Positions 53,295-62,838 of a DNA stretch of 64,000 nt are shown here, one piece after another; positions within the stretch are counted from its first letter, which is position 1, and the number at the start of each line of letters is the position of its first letter. Origin of the DNA: Lyngbya confervoides BDU141951 (GTDB taxonomy: Bacteria; Cyanobacteriota; Cyanobacteriia; Thermosynechococcales; Thermosynechococcaceae). The DNA is taken from assembly GCF_000817775.3 (NCBI RefSeq), contig NZ_JTHE03000015.1:1-64000 (forward strand), in the 5' to 3' direction. The notes under the pieces are model-generated. The model had not been told where the DNA came from. It made no database searches and saw only the letters and a program-made list of their open reading frames with translations. The position numbers and the translations under genes were made by a program.

Positions 53295-54302
53295 TTATAA
53301 GGGCTTTGCCTCTCGATGGATAATGTGTTGAATGGCTGCCGCAATGAGCTCGGGCTGGTCGACCCAGATAAAATGACTGCTCAAGGGCGCTTCTATCTGG
53401 ACGCTGTCATGGGAGAGCTGAGAGAGCCTTTCCTGCATTAAGTTCCGGGTTTGATTGGCCTGCCTGAGTGGGATCAAGCGAGTCCAGAGTTTCGGATGAA
53501 AAAAGGAATCTGCCTTGAGGGTAACCAATGGGATGGATCCTAGGGGATGGGTCCGCTGGAGTTGCTGACTACTCCGGTTTAAGTTCCATAGCTCGCGGGC
53601 CATCGTTAGCCAATGTTTAGGTCGACAAAAGGAACGAGTGACTGGGTATTGTTCCGCCTTACTCCAGCGTTTTAGCTGGGGCTTTAGGAACAAGAAGGCG
53701 CCTAGCTGTTTGAGCACTCGAATCAGGCCTAGCCCTGACCCCAAAATGGACATCAAAAACCCAGAGAAAAAGATCCACTTCAGAGCCGTCAAGGACGGGG
53801 ATAATCGGAGCATCTCTGCCTCGTGGAGACCATCGGTCAGCACGACTCCCTGAACCTTTTCGGGATAGGTGTGGGCATAAAGGCGCACCGTGTAGCTCCC
53901 AAAGGAGTTCCCCACCAAGATGTAGGGCGGAGGAATCTGGGCTTGAGTGAGAAGGGCCTCTAGTTCATTGACCAAAACCTGACTGGTGCGGGGGTGGGGG
54001 CTGGAATCACTCCAGCCGTATCCGGCACGGTCGTAAAAGCAGACCTTGCCCAGAGAGGAGAGTTGCTTTGCCAGCAGATACCCCTCCACGCCACCGAGAC
54101 TGTGATCTAACACAATGGTTGGCGACTGGGTGCCCATCACCATCAGATGTAGGCAGTACCCACCAATATCAAAGCGCTGGCCCGGCTGACCGGCTTCCCA
54201 CAGGCAGCTGATGCCTTGGTAAGCGGTTGTGATCGTCAAAAATAATAGCTGAATTTCATTCAAGCTGAGGTCCTCAAACCGCCTGCACAGCGATAGAAAC
54301 AA
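53295..54302 (-). CDS. Alpha/beta hydrolase
   Basis: The product of 335 residues shows the fold in order: PTIVLDHSLGGVEGY oxyanion region, FYDRAGYGWSDSS, the nucleophile elbow VGNSFGSYT (G-N-S-F-G), and a C-terminal His in SSHFIWVDQPE. The N-terminal about 50 residues precede the fold and include a hydrophobic stretch. The substrate is unknown. It has no ATG start: a TTG at 54302, directly after an in-frame TGA, is the only plausible initiation codon before the fold. Confidence 0.8.
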   Translation of the reverse strand: MFLSLCRRFEDLSLNEIQLLFLTITTAYQGISCLWEAGQPGQRFDIGGYCLHLMVMGTQSPTIVLDHSLGGVEGYLLAKQLSSLGKVCFYDRAGYGWSDSSPHPRTSQVLVNELEALLTQAQIPPPYILVGNSFGSYTVRLYAHTYPEKVQGVVLTDGLHEAEMLRLSPSLTALKWIFFSGFLMSILGSGLGLIRVLKQLGAFLFLKPQLKRWSKAEQYPVTRSFCRPKHWLTMARELWNLNRSSQQLQRTHPLGSIPLVTLKADSFFHPKLWTRLIPLRQANQTRNLMQERLSQLSHDSVQIEAPLSSHFIWVDQPELIAAAIQHIIHREAKPL

Positions 54303-54406
54303 AAATCACCCTATCATAAGCCTCTGGGAATTGTGGGGAGAAGGCCAAGGGTGGGAGCAGGTGTCTGGGCGCAATGGATTGGTTGTTTCAGCAATTGCCC
54401 TGCGAT

Positions 54407-55312
54407 CTAAAATGAGAACACCGCGTGGATTAACCCCTGATAGCGATAAGATTGCGGAGCATTCTCTTGCAGGTTCACTGAGGTGGATATGGCTGGAATG
54501 ACACTCAGGCGATCGCCCAGGGGCAATCGATAGAAAGCCTCTAGCTTGATTTCTGTGGTTTGTTCAGCGGAGAGGGGAATGGGCTGATCGCTCAGGGAGG
54601 CCAGGGATGAGCTGAGGGAGGTGCCTAAAACCGAGCCAGGCACCCAGAAATTTTCCACACTCACGCTTACGGTTCGATCTAATCCTGGGGGGTGGGAACG
54701 GGGCAGCGGCGCCTCAAGGAATGGAGGCAGGGTGGGACGGTCGGGTTGCATCAGATCAGAGGAGGCAGGGAGCGCAATCCTGGAGGTGGGGAGCGGAGGC
54801 ACCAGGGTCGCTGGGGCGTTGAGGGCAGCGTAAAGCTGTTTGATCGGTTCAGATTCCATGGGGATTTGATGGGTGGCAATGACCTCCTCTGGCCCCTGCA
54901 GGATCTGGATTTCGGTGGCTAACTGGCTTAAGAGCCAATCCAGGGACTGTTGTTCTGCTGAGCGCAGGGTAACAGACTGGAGATAGTCTTGGCATTGGAG
55001 CAATGAGGCTGCCATATCGTAGCGATTGCGCCAGGGGCTGAGGGTGAGTTCAGGACTGGGCAGGGGCTGTAAGCATCGCGTCCGGATGACCAAGGAGTGC
55101 AGCGCCTGGGACATTGAGATCAGCGGATCGTCCACGGGATGATCCTTCCAGGGTTCAATGGAGTGGTGGATCAGCGGAGTGGACGCTCCATTGACCTCCC
55201 CATTGACCTCCTCTGGAATTGGGACAGCCCAGCTCACTGCCCCGGAGCAGATTGACACAATCATGCCACTGAGGATGAACGCCCCGATTCCCTGCCAATG
55301 CCTTCCCTTCAT
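54407..55312 (-). CDS. Shortened SLH-type porin relative (mini-porin)
   Basis: The product of about 301 residues begins with a signal peptide (about 8-30). A single SLH-like segment follows, ISMSQALHSLVIRTRCLQP...RNRYDMAASLLQCQDYL. This aligns in pattern with the SLH domain of cyanobacterial iron-uptake/OprB-type porins (W.ALRSLVERYGC...LTRYEFAAGLNACLD). A helical stretch (QSLDWLLSQLATEIQIL) corresponds to their coiled coil. A Pro-rich linker and only about 80 residues of beta strands remain at the end, EAFYRLPLGDRLSVIPAIS, closing with AVFSF. A full porin is about 500-600 residues, so most of the barrel is missing. Confidence 0.7.
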   Translation of the reverse strand: MKGRHWQGIGAFILSGMIVSICSGAVSWAVPIPEEVNGEVNGASTPLIHHSIEPWKDHPVDDPLISMSQALHSLVIRTRCLQPLPSPELTLSPWRNRYDMAASLLQCQDYLQSVTLRSAEQQSLDWLLSQLATEIQILQGPEEVIATHQIPMESEPIKQLYAALNAPATLVPPLPTSRIALPASSDLMQPDRPTLPPFLEAPLPRSHPPGLDRTVSVSVENFWVPGSVLGTSLSSSLASLSDQPIPLSAEQTTEIKLEAFYRLPLGDRLSVIPAISTSVNLQENAPQSYRYQGLIHAVFSF

Positions 55313-55482
55313 CACCACACCTCACACGCTTGTCCTAGGCCCGGAAAAATTCTGGCACGGGGTTGAGAAGCCCCACTGTTTTTATGGTGCCCCGCTAAAA
55401 TATCAAACCCAACGGTGATTTTTTAAGAATTTCGATATCATCGAGAAAAATACCCCACACCCGGTTTCGTTCCTCCATCGCC

Positions 55483-57486
55483 ATGTCTGACTTCAAGATC
55501 AAAGCGCCCTTTGAACCCACCGGGGATCAGCCCACTGCGATCGCGCAGCTGGTGGAGTCTATCCAGCAGCAGCATCGCTTTCAAACCCTGTTGGGAGCAA
55601 CGGGAACCGGCAAAACCCACACCATTGCCCGTGTCATTGAGCAGGTGGGGCGGCCCACCCTGGTGCTGGCCCATAACAAGACCCTGGCGGCTCAACTGTG
55701 CAACGAGCTGCGGTCCTTTTTTCCCCACAATGCGGTGGAATATTTCATCAGCTACTACGACTACTATCAGCCGGAGGCTTACATCCCCGTCACCGATACC
55801 TACATCGAAAAAACCGCCTCGATTAACGAGGAAATTGATATGCTGCGTCACTCCGCCACGCGATCGCTCTTTGAGCGTCGAGATGTAATTGTCGTGGCCT
55901 CCATTAGCTGCATTTACGGTCTGGGGATTCCGTCGGAATATCTAAACGCCTCCATTCCTCTGAGCGTGGGGGCTGAAATTGACCCGCGCCAGATCCTGCG
56001 AAATTTAGCCAGCATTCAGTACAGTCGTAATGATATTGACATGGGGCGAGGTCGGTTTCGCGTTAAGGGTGATGTCCTGGAAATTGGTCCGGCCTACGAA
56101 GATCGGCTGATTCGCATTGAGTTTTTTGGGGACGAAATTGACGCCATTCGTTACGTTGATCCTGTGACGGGCGAAACCTTACAGAGCGTAGATCGCTTGA
56201 ATATTTACCCCGCCCGCCACTTTGTTACCCCCGCCGATCGGCTGGAGATTGCCCTCCAGGAGATTGCCGATGAGCTGAAGCAGCAGGTGGTCCATCTGGA
56301 ATCTGAGTCCAAGTTGCTAGAGGCGCAGCGCATTGATCAGCGTACGCGCTACGACCTAGAGATGCTGCGCGAAGTGGGCTACTGCAATGGCGTTGAAAAC
56401 TATTCTCGTCATTTAGCAGGGCGACCAGCTGGTGCCCCCCCGGAATGTTTGATCGATTACTTTCCCTCGGACTGGCTGCTGGTGGTGGATGAATCCCACG
56501 TCACTGTCCCGCAGTTGCGGGCAATGTACAACGGGGACCAGTCTCGAAAGCGGGTTCTCATTGATCACGGGTTTCGATTGCCCAGCGCAGCCGACAACCG
56601 ACCGCTCAAGGCCGAGGAGTTTTGGCAAAAGGTGAATCAATGTGTGTTTGTCTCGGCGACGCCAGGAGACTGGGAGCTAGAGGTGTCCAACTCTTGCATT
56701 ATTGAACAAATTATTCGTCCCACCGGGGTGGTGGACCCTCAGATTTTTGTCCGTCCGACCCAGGGCCAGATTGACGATCTCTATGCAGAAATTCAAGAGC
56801 GGGTGACCAAGCGGGAGCGAACCCTCATCACCACCCTGACAAAGCGAATGGCCGAGGACTTGACGGAATATCTGCAGGAGCAAGGGGTGGCTGTCCGCTA
56901 TTTACATTCGGAGATTTCTGCCATTGAGCGAATTGAAATTATCCAGGCCCTGCGTCAGGGAGGATTTGATGTGCTGGTGGGGGTGAACCTGCTGCGGGAG
57001 GGTCTCGATCTTCCGGAGGTGTCCTTAGTGGCCATTTTAGATGCGGATAAAGAGGGCTTTTTGCGGGCCACGCGATCGCTGATTCAAACCATTGGTCGCG
57101 CCGCTCGCCATGTGGAGGGACAAGCGATTCTGTACGCCGATAACCTAACCGAGAGCATGGCCCGAGCCATTTCGGAAACGGAGAGACGCCGAGAGATTCA
57201 GCTGGAGTATAACCGCAAGCATGGCATTATTCCCCAGCCCATTCCAACCCAGATCAATAACTCAATTCTGTCTTTTTTAGAGGTTTCGCGGCGGCTGAAT
57301 GCCCATGAGCTTGATCAGGCCTATGCCCAGGCGGAGGCGCTGCCCCTGGAGAATATTCCCGAACTCATTGCCCAACTGGAAGACGAGATGAAAACCCTGG
57401 CTAAAAATCTTGAGTTTGAAAAGGCTGCGGAGCTGCGCGATCGCATCAAGCATTTGCGGGAAAAACTGGTGGGGCAGCGAGGGTAA
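55483..57486 (+). CDS. uvrB: Excinuclease ABC subunit B
   Basis: UvrB is the damage-verifying helicase-like subunit of nucleotide-excision repair. Walker A GATGTGKT (residues 39-46) is followed by the beta-hairpin [12 protein letters not shown] that inserts in the damaged DNA strand, the LLVVDESH box, [25 protein letters not shown] and the GRAARH motif. The C-terminal UVR domain ([20 protein letters not shown]) binds UvrC. The length is 667, normal. It is followed 6 bp later by a SRPBCC gene. Confidence 0.96.
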   Translation: MSDFKIKAPFEPTGDQPTAIAQLVESIQQQHRFQTLLGATGTGKTHTIARVIEQVGRPTLVLAHNKTLAAQLCNELRSFFPHNAVEYFISYYDYYQPEAYIPVTDTYIEKTASINEEIDMLRHSATRSLFERRDVIVVASISCIYGLGIPSEYLNASIPLSVGAEIDPRQILRNLASIQYSRNDIDMGRGRFRVKGDVLEIGPAYEDRLIRIEFFGDEIDAIRYVDPVTGETLQSVDRLNIYPARHFVTPADRLEIALQEIADELKQQVVHLESESKLLEAQRIDQRTRYDLEMLREVGYCNGVENYSRHLAGRPAGAPPECLIDYFPSDWLLVVDESHVTVPQLRAMYNGDQSRKRVLIDHGFRLPSAADNRPLKAEEFWQKVNQCVFVSATPGDWELEVSNSCIIEQIIRPTGVVDPQIFVRPTQGQIDDLYAEIQERVTKRERTLITTLTKRMAEDLTEYLQEQGVAVRYLHSEISAIERIEIIQALRQGGFDVLVGVNLLREGLDLPEVSLVAILDADKEGFLRATRSLIQTIGRAARHVEGQAILYADNLTESMARAISETERRREIQLEYNRKHGIIPQPIPTQINNSILSFLEVSRRLNAHELDQAYAQAEALPLENIPELIAQLEDEMKTLAKNLEFEKAAELRDRIKHLREKLVGQRG

Positions 57487-57492
57487 AGTCAG

Positions 57493-57945
57493 ATGCTGCA
57501 TTTTGAAAAAACAAGCTGGATTGATGCCGCGCCCCCGGTGGTGTGGCGCTTCTATGAACGGCCCGATATTCTCACGCTCATCACGCCTCCCTGGCAACCC
57601 GTGGAAGTGGTGCGCCGGGAAGGCGGACTGGGGGTGGGGGCAGAAAGTGAGTTTCGGATTTGGCTGGGCCCCATCCCCGTGACCTGGGTGGCGGTGCATA
57701 CCCATTGCCAGGCCCCCGATCGATTTGTGGACGTGCAAAAGTCGGGGCCGATGGAATTCTGGCAACATCAGCACTTTTTTATTGCCGAGCGGGGAGGAAC
57801 GACCCTGGTGGATAAAATCGACTTTTCCCTGCCCGGAGGCGACATGGCGGAGTTTTTACTGGGCGGCTGGATTAAGGAACGGCTCTCGGATATGTTTGAT
57901 TACCGACATCAGGTTACGCGAGAGGCCTGCGCTGGGAAGATGTAG
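57493..57945 (+). CDS. SRPBCC-family (cyclase/dehydrase-like) protein
   Basis: This 150-residue START-like protein begins HFEKTSWIDAAPPVVWRFYERPDIL, the classic opening of SRPBCC proteins. VGAESEFRIWLGPIPVTWVAVHT and RFVDVQKSGPMEFWQHQHFF follow, with the family's DKIDFSLPGG. A hydrophobic ligand is expected to bind in the cavity; its identity is unknown. It is coupled to uvrB (6-bp gap). Confidence 0.8.
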   Translation: MLHFEKTSWIDAAPPVVWRFYERPDILTLITPPWQPVEVVRREGGLGVGAESEFRIWLGPIPVTWVAVHTHCQAPDRFVDVQKSGPMEFWQHQHFFIAERGGTTLVDKIDFSLPGGDMAEFLLGGWIKERLSDMFDYRHQVTREACAGKM

Positions 57946-57993
57946 CCCGCCGGCGGGGCTGCCTCCAGCGCTCAATCGCACCGCCATGGACAT

Positions 57994-58023
57994 AAAAAAA
58001 TGACAGCTCCATCAGAAGCTGCC
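57994..58023 (-). terminator. Orphan intrinsic terminator on the minus strand
   Basis: Read on the minus strand, GGCAGCT, an 8-nt loop and AGCTGTC are followed by A and seven T. This forms a 7-bp stem (with one G-U) and a U-tract. No minus-strand gene ends here; the flanking genes both point the other way. A short minus-strand RNA beginning between about 58030 and 58290 would fit. Confidence 0.55.
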
Positions 58024-58190
58024 AGTAAAACGTGTGTTCCCCATTGATATCTCAGCTATCGCTAAGATGTGTTTAGTTTGACCCAGGAACTATCCTTGGA
58101 CGGTGATGCTCATCACTGCCTAGCGTGATCCCGGTCACGGTCATTAACACCGTCTCATCGTCTCACCGCCCGTCCTTTTTCGAGACTTTT

Positions 58191-58218
58191 TTGACGCCCA
58201 TAATAATACAGATATACT
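58191..58218 (+). promoter_or_regulatory. Predicted promoter of the 58290 gene
   Basis: TTGACG (58191-58196) and TATACT (58213-58218) are spaced 16 bp, close to the sigma-70 consensus. A second TATAAT overlaps at 58218-58223. It is followed by a 67-nt leader to the ATG. Confidence 0.55.
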
Positions 58219-58289
58219 ATAATAAGAGGATTCCCCTTCACGTTCATTGGCGACAGATCTATCCAGACGCACCATCCCAGAGGTTTGCC

Positions 58290-59192
58290 ATGACTCACCC
58301 GACAGAGCCATTTCTTCAGCTGCTGCTGCGTAAAGTGGAGCATTTAGAGCAGCAAATCTATGACCAGGGAACCCTGGGGTTTACCCAGGGAAGACGCTTT
58401 ATCTATATTCAAAACACCAAGCGATCGCTCTGGTCCTATATCGACACCGATGAGCCGGTGAATGCCATTGCTCTGACGGGATATATCGTGGATCTCTATC
58501 GCAAAGAAGACGAGGTGCCTAAGCTACATGTGGCCATGCGCACCCGCGAAGAGGAATATGTGCTCTGTTCAGGTTTTGAAACCCACTTCTCGCGGGATGT
58601 GATGGCGGCCATTGCCCAGCTCACGCCGGATCAACTGCGGCGACCGCTGAAAATTATTCCCTGCCTGAAGGACGTGAAAAAAGCCGGGCAAGAGGGAGAC
58701 AAAAGCATTAAGAAGCCGGTGTATGCCAACGTTTTGCTCGATGATAAAACTCTCTATACCTCCGCCCTGAAGCAGCGCTTGAGCGCAGAGGATCTATTTA
58801 TGCAGGCTCAGGCAGTTCTTCAGGGCAAGGCCAAGGCGGCCACCATCGCAGCGCCTGTGCCGGCTTCTGCCCAACGGTCGGCGCAGCCCCCCCAGGACAG
58901 CGCTCCTGCCCGCACAGATTCTCCGACCTTAGGAGGCTCTGGTGCTCCGTCAGATCCTTGGGGGAATCGCCCCCAGCCGACAGCGGCGGTTCATGATGTC
59001 CAGGCACCTGCGGCAAAAACCACCCCAATTAACTGGAAAGGATTTTGTCAGCAGTACGGGATTTTACCGGGTGCGCTCAAGGCGCTGGCCCAGGAGTTAG
59101 GATTACCCATGGGAAAGCTTACCGCCAGTCAGTCGGCTCGGCTCTATCAGCAGGCCTATAGTCGGTTTGTGCGGGGCACGGCGGTGTCCTAA
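58290..59192 (+). CDS. Conserved cyanobacterial protein of unknown function
   Basis: The 300-residue product starts at the ATG at 58290 (AGAGG 6-10 bases upstream; an earlier start at 58125 crosses the promoter). The N-terminal domain (about 1-160) is beta-rich with GRRFIYIQNTKRSLWSYID and YVLCSGFETHFSRDVMAAI, resembling an OB-fold or single-strand-binding arrangement; this is inference. A low-complexity Ala/Pro linker (about 185-245) follows. The C-terminal about 50 residues (WKGFCQQYGILPGALKALAQELGLPMGKL) form a small helical domain. I cannot name a family. The domain order recalls DNA-binding accessory proteins with a disordered linker. Confidence 0.6.
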   Translation: MTHPTEPFLQLLLRKVEHLEQQIYDQGTLGFTQGRRFIYIQNTKRSLWSYIDTDEPVNAIALTGYIVDLYRKEDEVPKLHVAMRTREEEYVLCSGFETHFSRDVMAAIAQLTPDQLRRPLKIIPCLKDVKKAGQEGDKSIKKPVYANVLLDDKTLYTSALKQRLSAEDLFMQAQAVLQGKAKAATIAAPVPASAQRSAQPPQDSAPARTDSPTLGGSGAPSDPWGNRPQPTAAVHDVQAPAAKTTPINWKGFCQQYGILPGALKALAQELGLPMGKLTASQSARLYQQAYSRFVRGTAVS

Positions 59193-59205
59193 GCTCTTTC
59201 CTAGA

Positions 59206-59240
59206 TGGTCTTCAGGCATACTCGGTGGTCTTCAGGCATA
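59206..59240. repeat. Tandem 15-bp duplication at the SDR start
   Basis: TGGTCTTCAGGCATA occurs at 59206-59220 and 59226-59240. The second copy ends one base before the ATG of the SDR gene and occupies the ribosome-binding position, which therefore lacks an obvious Shine-Dalgarno sequence. Confidence 0.85.
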
Positions 59241-59241
59241 A

Positions 59242-60228
59242 ATGATGGGGCAAAATGAATCTACACCGGTGGTCCTCGTGACTGGGGCCACCCGCGGCAT
59301 CGGTAAGGGGATTGCCATTGCCTTTGGTGAGCAGGGCGCTACGGTTTATATTACAGGGCGCACCCTCACCCCCCAAGCAGACCCCCAAGCCATGGGCGGT
59401 AGCTTAAGGGAAACGCAGGCCGCCGTTGAGCAGGCAGGTGGGCGCTGCATCGCCGTGGCCGTCGATCACCAGCAAGATGATCAGGTACGCGCGCTATTTG
59501 ATCGCATTGCCGCAGATCAGCAGGGACAGCTGGATGTGTTGGTGAATAATGTCTATGCAGGGGTGCCAGCCCTGCGCAAATTTGCCGGGCAGCCGTTTTG
59601 GGAAGCCGACGCAGACCTTTGGGATGCCTGCAATCAGGTGGGGTTGCGCAGTCACTACCTAGCCAGTCGCCTGGCTGCCCAGATGATGGTTCCGCGTCGG
59701 CAGGGGATGATCTGCACCCTCTCTTCCTGGGGGGGACTCTCCTACATTTTTGGGGTGGCCTACGGGGCCGGCAAGGCAGCCTGCGATCGCTTGGCTGCTG
59801 ATATGGCGGTGGAGCTTAAGGATCATAACGTGCTCTCGGTTTCAGTTTGGCCCGGCATTGTGGGCACTGAGCACATTACTCAGATGGTCCAGGAGGCTCA
59901 AAACCATCCAGACTTGCCGCTGGCCCGCATGGGCAGCCAGTTTAACTGGGAGACGCCCCTGTTTGTAGGACGGACCCTCGCTGCTCTGGCGGCGGATCCC
60001 CATCGCCACCGCTATCAGGGGAAGTTGTGCATCATTGCAGAGCTGGCTCAACGCTACCGCATCCTGGATGAGCACGGACGGCGTCCTGTTTCCCTGCGAT
60101 CGCTTCAATTCTTGCTGCCTTCTGCCCTGCCTCGTCTCCAACGCTATCAGTCCTGGATTTTGGATCTCAAGCTACCCTGGTGGATACTCCTGAATCTGGT
60201 GCTCCAGTCTCCGCGACTAGGCCCTTAA
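59242..60228 (+). CDS. SDR-family oxidoreductase (DHRS1-like)
   Basis: This 328-residue short-chain dehydrogenase has the NAD(P)-binding TGATRGIGKGIAIAFG, the conserved LDVLVNNVY (NNAG equivalent), the Ser in LSSWGG, and the catalytic Y-x-x-x-K in YGAGKAACDRLA. The C-terminal extension (PVSLRSLQFLLPSALPRLQ) resembles the DHRS1-like subgroup. The substrate is unknown. A 15-bp tandem duplication precedes the start. Convergent with the ChaB-domain gene, separated by a perfect hairpin. Confidence 0.87.
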   Translation: MMGQNESTPVVLVTGATRGIGKGIAIAFGEQGATVYITGRTLTPQADPQAMGGSLRETQAAVEQAGGRCIAVAVDHQQDDQVRALFDRIAADQQGQLDVLVNNVYAGVPALRKFAGQPFWEADADLWDACNQVGLRSHYLASRLAAQMMVPRRQGMICTLSSWGGLSYIFGVAYGAGKAACDRLAADMAVELKDHNVLSVSVWPGIVGTEHITQMVQEAQNHPDLPLARMGSQFNWETPLFVGRTLAALAADPHRHRYQGKLCIIAELAQRYRILDEHGRRPVSLRSLQFLLPSALPRLQRYQSWILDLKLPWWILLNLVLQSPRLGP

Positions 60229-60271
60229 CTTCAGGGCCTGGCTGGGATGATTTCTGCTTTTAGACCACAGA

Positions 60272-60305
60272 TCCCTGGGAGCTTGAATCCTCAAGCTCCC
60301 AGGGA
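60272..60305. terminator. Perfect 15-bp hairpin between convergent genes
   Basis: TCCCTGGGAGCTTGA (60272-60286), ATCC loop and TCAAGCTCCCAGGGA (60291-60305) form an uninterrupted stem. It lies midway between the SDR stop (60228) and the ChaB gene stop (60363), and probably ends transcription from both sides. No long U-tract is present. Confidence 0.75.
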
Positions 60306-60362
60306 AACGCAGAATCCTTCGTGCTCCGGTTAATGCTGGAAGGCAAAAATTTAGACTGCAGC

Positions 60363-61133
60363 CTAGGAAACTAGCTCCTTAAGCTTCGAGAAAATGCCGT
60401 TTTCGTCCTCGTCAAACTTTTCATGAACGGTGCGCCAGGCGGCTTGCTCCGCCTTCATTTCATCCTCTGTTTCATCGTAGACGGCATTGTATCGATGGAT
60501 AAACACCTGCTGCGCCGCTTCGGAGAGATGGTTGCGGACCTCTGGCGAGAGATCGTCAACCCCATTGCAGCGTCCAGGACAGGGATGGGGGAGCGGTTTA
60601 TCGCTTTCGTGAATATCTTCACCGCCACTGCTCTCTAGCAGCAGATGAAATTCTCCCGACTGTGCCGCTGGCACCTCTACCATCACGATATATTCACCCG
60701 CTTGCAAACGAGTTTGATAGACGGCGGCCTTTTCCTCAGGCATTCCTAGGGTCGTTAGCACCGATACAAGACCAGCACCCGCACTACCGGCGATGGCGCC
60801 TCCAGCGGCCCCCAATAAAAGGGCTCCCAGGGGACCGGCGGCCACCACTGGCCCCACAAAGGGAATAAACAACACCCCTACCCCAGTCAGCAAGCTAAAA
60901 AAGGAGCCGATTAAGGACCCAAAGACGGCCCCGGTTCTCAAGCCACCGAGGATAACGTCTTTCTTAGTGATAAATCCACTAATCCGGGTTTGGGTTTCAA
61001 AGTTACGCCCCATCACGGAAATATGATCGCGCGGCACATCGCGCTCCAGGAGACGGCGCACCACTTGATCGATCTCTGACTGGGTTTTAAATATGGCAGA
61101 GAGGGTGCGTTCGGCAAGATAGGGAGTTGACAT
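60363..61133 (-). CDS. Glycine-zipper stress protein with C-terminal ChaB domain
   Basis: The 256-residue protein has an N-terminal DUF1269/YflT-like part ([32 protein letters not shown]) followed by a Gly/Ala-rich hydrophobic double helix (about 62-120, [34 protein letters not shown]). The C-terminal about 60 residues ([40 protein letters not shown]) are a ChaB domain. Both parts are found in general-stress proteins and ChaB in cation-transport regulation, but neither has an established mechanism. It is upstream of nothing on the same strand except Dps, 64 bp away, which suggests co-regulation. Confidence 0.82.
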   Translation of the reverse strand: MSTPYLAERTLSAIFKTQSEIDQVVRRLLERDVPRDHISVMGRNFETQTRISGFITKKDVILGGLRTGAVFGSLIGSFFSLLTGVGVLFIPFVGPVVAAGPLGALLLGAAGGAIAGSAGAGLVSVLTTLGMPEEKAAVYQTRLQAGEYIVMVEVPAAQSGEFHLLLESSGGEDIHESDKPLPHPCPGRCNGVDDLSPEVRNHLSEAAQQVFIHRYNAVYDETEDEMKAEQAAWRTVHEKFDEDENGIFSKLKELVS

Positions 61134-61197
61134 GATGAATTTCTTAACAATGTGAGAGTAAGGGAAAGCAAGGGAGCACTTTTTTGTGACTCCTGTT

Positions 61198-61737
61198 TTA
61201 GGAAACGCCCGCAGCCGATCGCAGGTCTGCGTTATCTTGGCCGATAGGAGTCACCGCCTCTCCTTCCATGAATGAGCGCAGCATCCAGGCCATTTCCTCG
61301 TGGCTGCTCATCAGACCGGTGAGGAAATCGGCGGTTCCTTCGTCATGGAATTCTTCGCTGCAGCTATCGATGAATTCGCGCAGGTTTCGAATGATTTTCT
61401 CGTGGTCTACAACCAATCGACCCACCATCTGGGTTGCCGAAGGTAAATCACCCACATGCTCCTGGATACTCGCCATATCGAGAAATTCGCGGGCAGTACC
61501 GATGGGATAGCCGCCCAGGGCTCGGACGCGCTCAGCGATCGCGTCAATATTGGTCGAAAGGGCTTCGTAGTGGTTTTCCCACAGGGCATGGAGCGACATA
61601 AACTGTGGTCCCACCACATCCCAATGATATTTCTTGGTTTTAATGACCAGAAGGTAGGTATCAGCCAGGGATCGATTTAACAGGTCGATGACTCCCTGTC
61701 TTTCTTTTTCGCTTAAACCAATGTGAAGAGTCGGCAT
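61198..61737 (-). CDS. dps: Dps-family ferritin-like protein
   Basis: This 179-residue Dps protein stores iron and protects DNA against peroxide in a 12-subunit shell. The ferroxidase motif is present in [28 protein letters not shown] (KxHW with the D and E ligands), and the [18 protein letters not shown] and [12 protein letters not shown] stretches follow the family. I place the start at ATG 61737, not the TTG 16 codons earlier. It lies 64 bp upstream of the ChaB-domain gene on the same strand. Confidence 0.92.
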   Translation of the reverse strand: MPTLHIGLSEKERQGVIDLLNRSLADTYLLVIKTKKYHWDVVGPQFMSLHALWENHYEALSTNIDAIAERVRALGGYPIGTAREFLDMASIQEHVGDLPSATQMVGRLVVDHEKIIRNLREFIDSCSEEFHDEGTADFLTGLMSSHEEMAWMLRSFMEGEAVTPIGQDNADLRSAAGVS

Positions 61738-62107
61738 TTTATTTGATTCCGCTAACAACAGACGCTCAGACCCGATGACTCCCAATGAAGGCTAGAGGGC
61801 AGGGGCTCTCATTGCCATCGCTGGGATCTAAAATCGACCCAAGCTTGCTTAAATTCCAGATCGCAAAGGGGAGGATCCGAACCTACTCCTCACTATAAAA
61901 AACTCCGCTGTAGTGGGTGACCGCCAAAGGGTATAAATCAATCTCTGTATTTGGATAGATTGCCTAAGCTCAAGTTTTCCTTGCCGTTTGTCCCTACCTG
62001 CTTATCCTCAGGAATTTTATGGATCTTTTAGGAGTGGAGTCGCAATGTCTACGGTTGTCGTAGGATAATTGAAGCATTCACCTTTAGGCACCATCATCAC
62101 AAGCACC
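61738..62107. other. Divergent intergenic region between dps and the response regulator
   Basis: 370 bp without a gene. TATAAA-type sequences near 61897 and 61934 are candidate promoter elements for the response regulator. No firm operator was seen. Confidence 0.35.
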
Positions 62108-62827
62108 ATGGATAAGATTCGTGTCGTTCTCATAGAAGATCACACCCTGACCCGGCTCGGGCTGAAGACGGCCCTGGATGAACAGCCCGATATTGAATGT
62201 GTCGGCGATGCCGCCTCAGGCAATGAAGGACTGGTTCTGCTCCATAAGCAAAAACCTGATGTGGCCATTGTGGATGTGGGACTGCCCGACATTGACGGAA
62301 TTGAAGTCACCCAGCGCTTCAAAGAAGCCCAAAAACAGTTGGAAACGGCGGATACCAAGATCTTAATCTTGACAAGTCATGACAGCGAAGACGCGGTGTT
62401 AGCTGCCTTTGCGGCGGGGGCTGATTCCTACTGTATGAAGGATATTGACCTGACAAACCTGATTACCGCAATACGAGATACCCAGGAAGGAAATGCCTGG
62501 ATTGATCCCACCATTGCGAGCGTGGTGCTGCGCCAGGTTCGTGATACGGTCAACAGCAGCAAGGCTGAATCGGCGGAGCGCACCATTGAAATTGACGCCG
62601 TCGCACCAGAGCTAGAGTCGCTGTTGCAAAATACCCCCCTCACTGGGCGGGAGATGGAAATCTTGGAGCTAATTGTGTCGGGGAACAGTAATTCTGCCAT
62701 CGCGGAGAAACTTTATATTACATTAGGGACCGTTAAGACCCACGTCCGCAACATTCTCAATAAACTAGGGGTCGATGATCGAACGCAGGCTGCCGTGCGG
62801 GCGCTTCGGTCAGGACTCATCCATTAG
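62108..62827 (+). CDS. NarL/FixJ-type response regulator
   Basis: The 239-residue protein has a receiver domain (RVVLIEDHTLTRLGL; phosphoacceptor Asp in VAIVDVGLPDIDG; Thr/Ser in LILTSHDSED; Lys in YCMKDID). A LuxR-type helix-turn-helix follows (LTGREMEILELIVSGNSNSAIAEKLYITLGTVKTHVRNILNKLGV), which binds DNA on phosphorylation. It is followed 11 bp downstream by the ethylene-receptor-like kinase, which is its likely partner. I choose ATG 62108 because the domain starts DKIRVVLIEDH; a start at 62069 is possible. Confidence 0.9.
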   Translation: MDKIRVVLIEDHTLTRLGLKTALDEQPDIECVGDAASGNEGLVLLHKQKPDVAIVDVGLPDIDGIEVTQRFKEAQKQLETADTKILILTSHDSEDAVLAAFAAGADSYCMKDIDLTNLITAIRDTQEGNAWIDPTIASVVLRQVRDTVNSSKAESAERTIEIDAVAPELESLLQNTPLTGREMEILELIVSGNSNSAIAEKLYITLGTVKTHVRNILNKLGVDDRTQAAVRALRSGLIH

Positions 62828-62838
62828 GGTTTAAAACC

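Larger units (their letters stand above)
57946..58289. other. Intergenic region with a minus-strand terminator and a plus-strand promoter
   Basis: 344 bp without a protein gene. It holds an orphan terminator reading on the minus strand (57994-58023) and a good promoter for the next gene (58191-58218), both listed separately. Confidence 0.6.
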
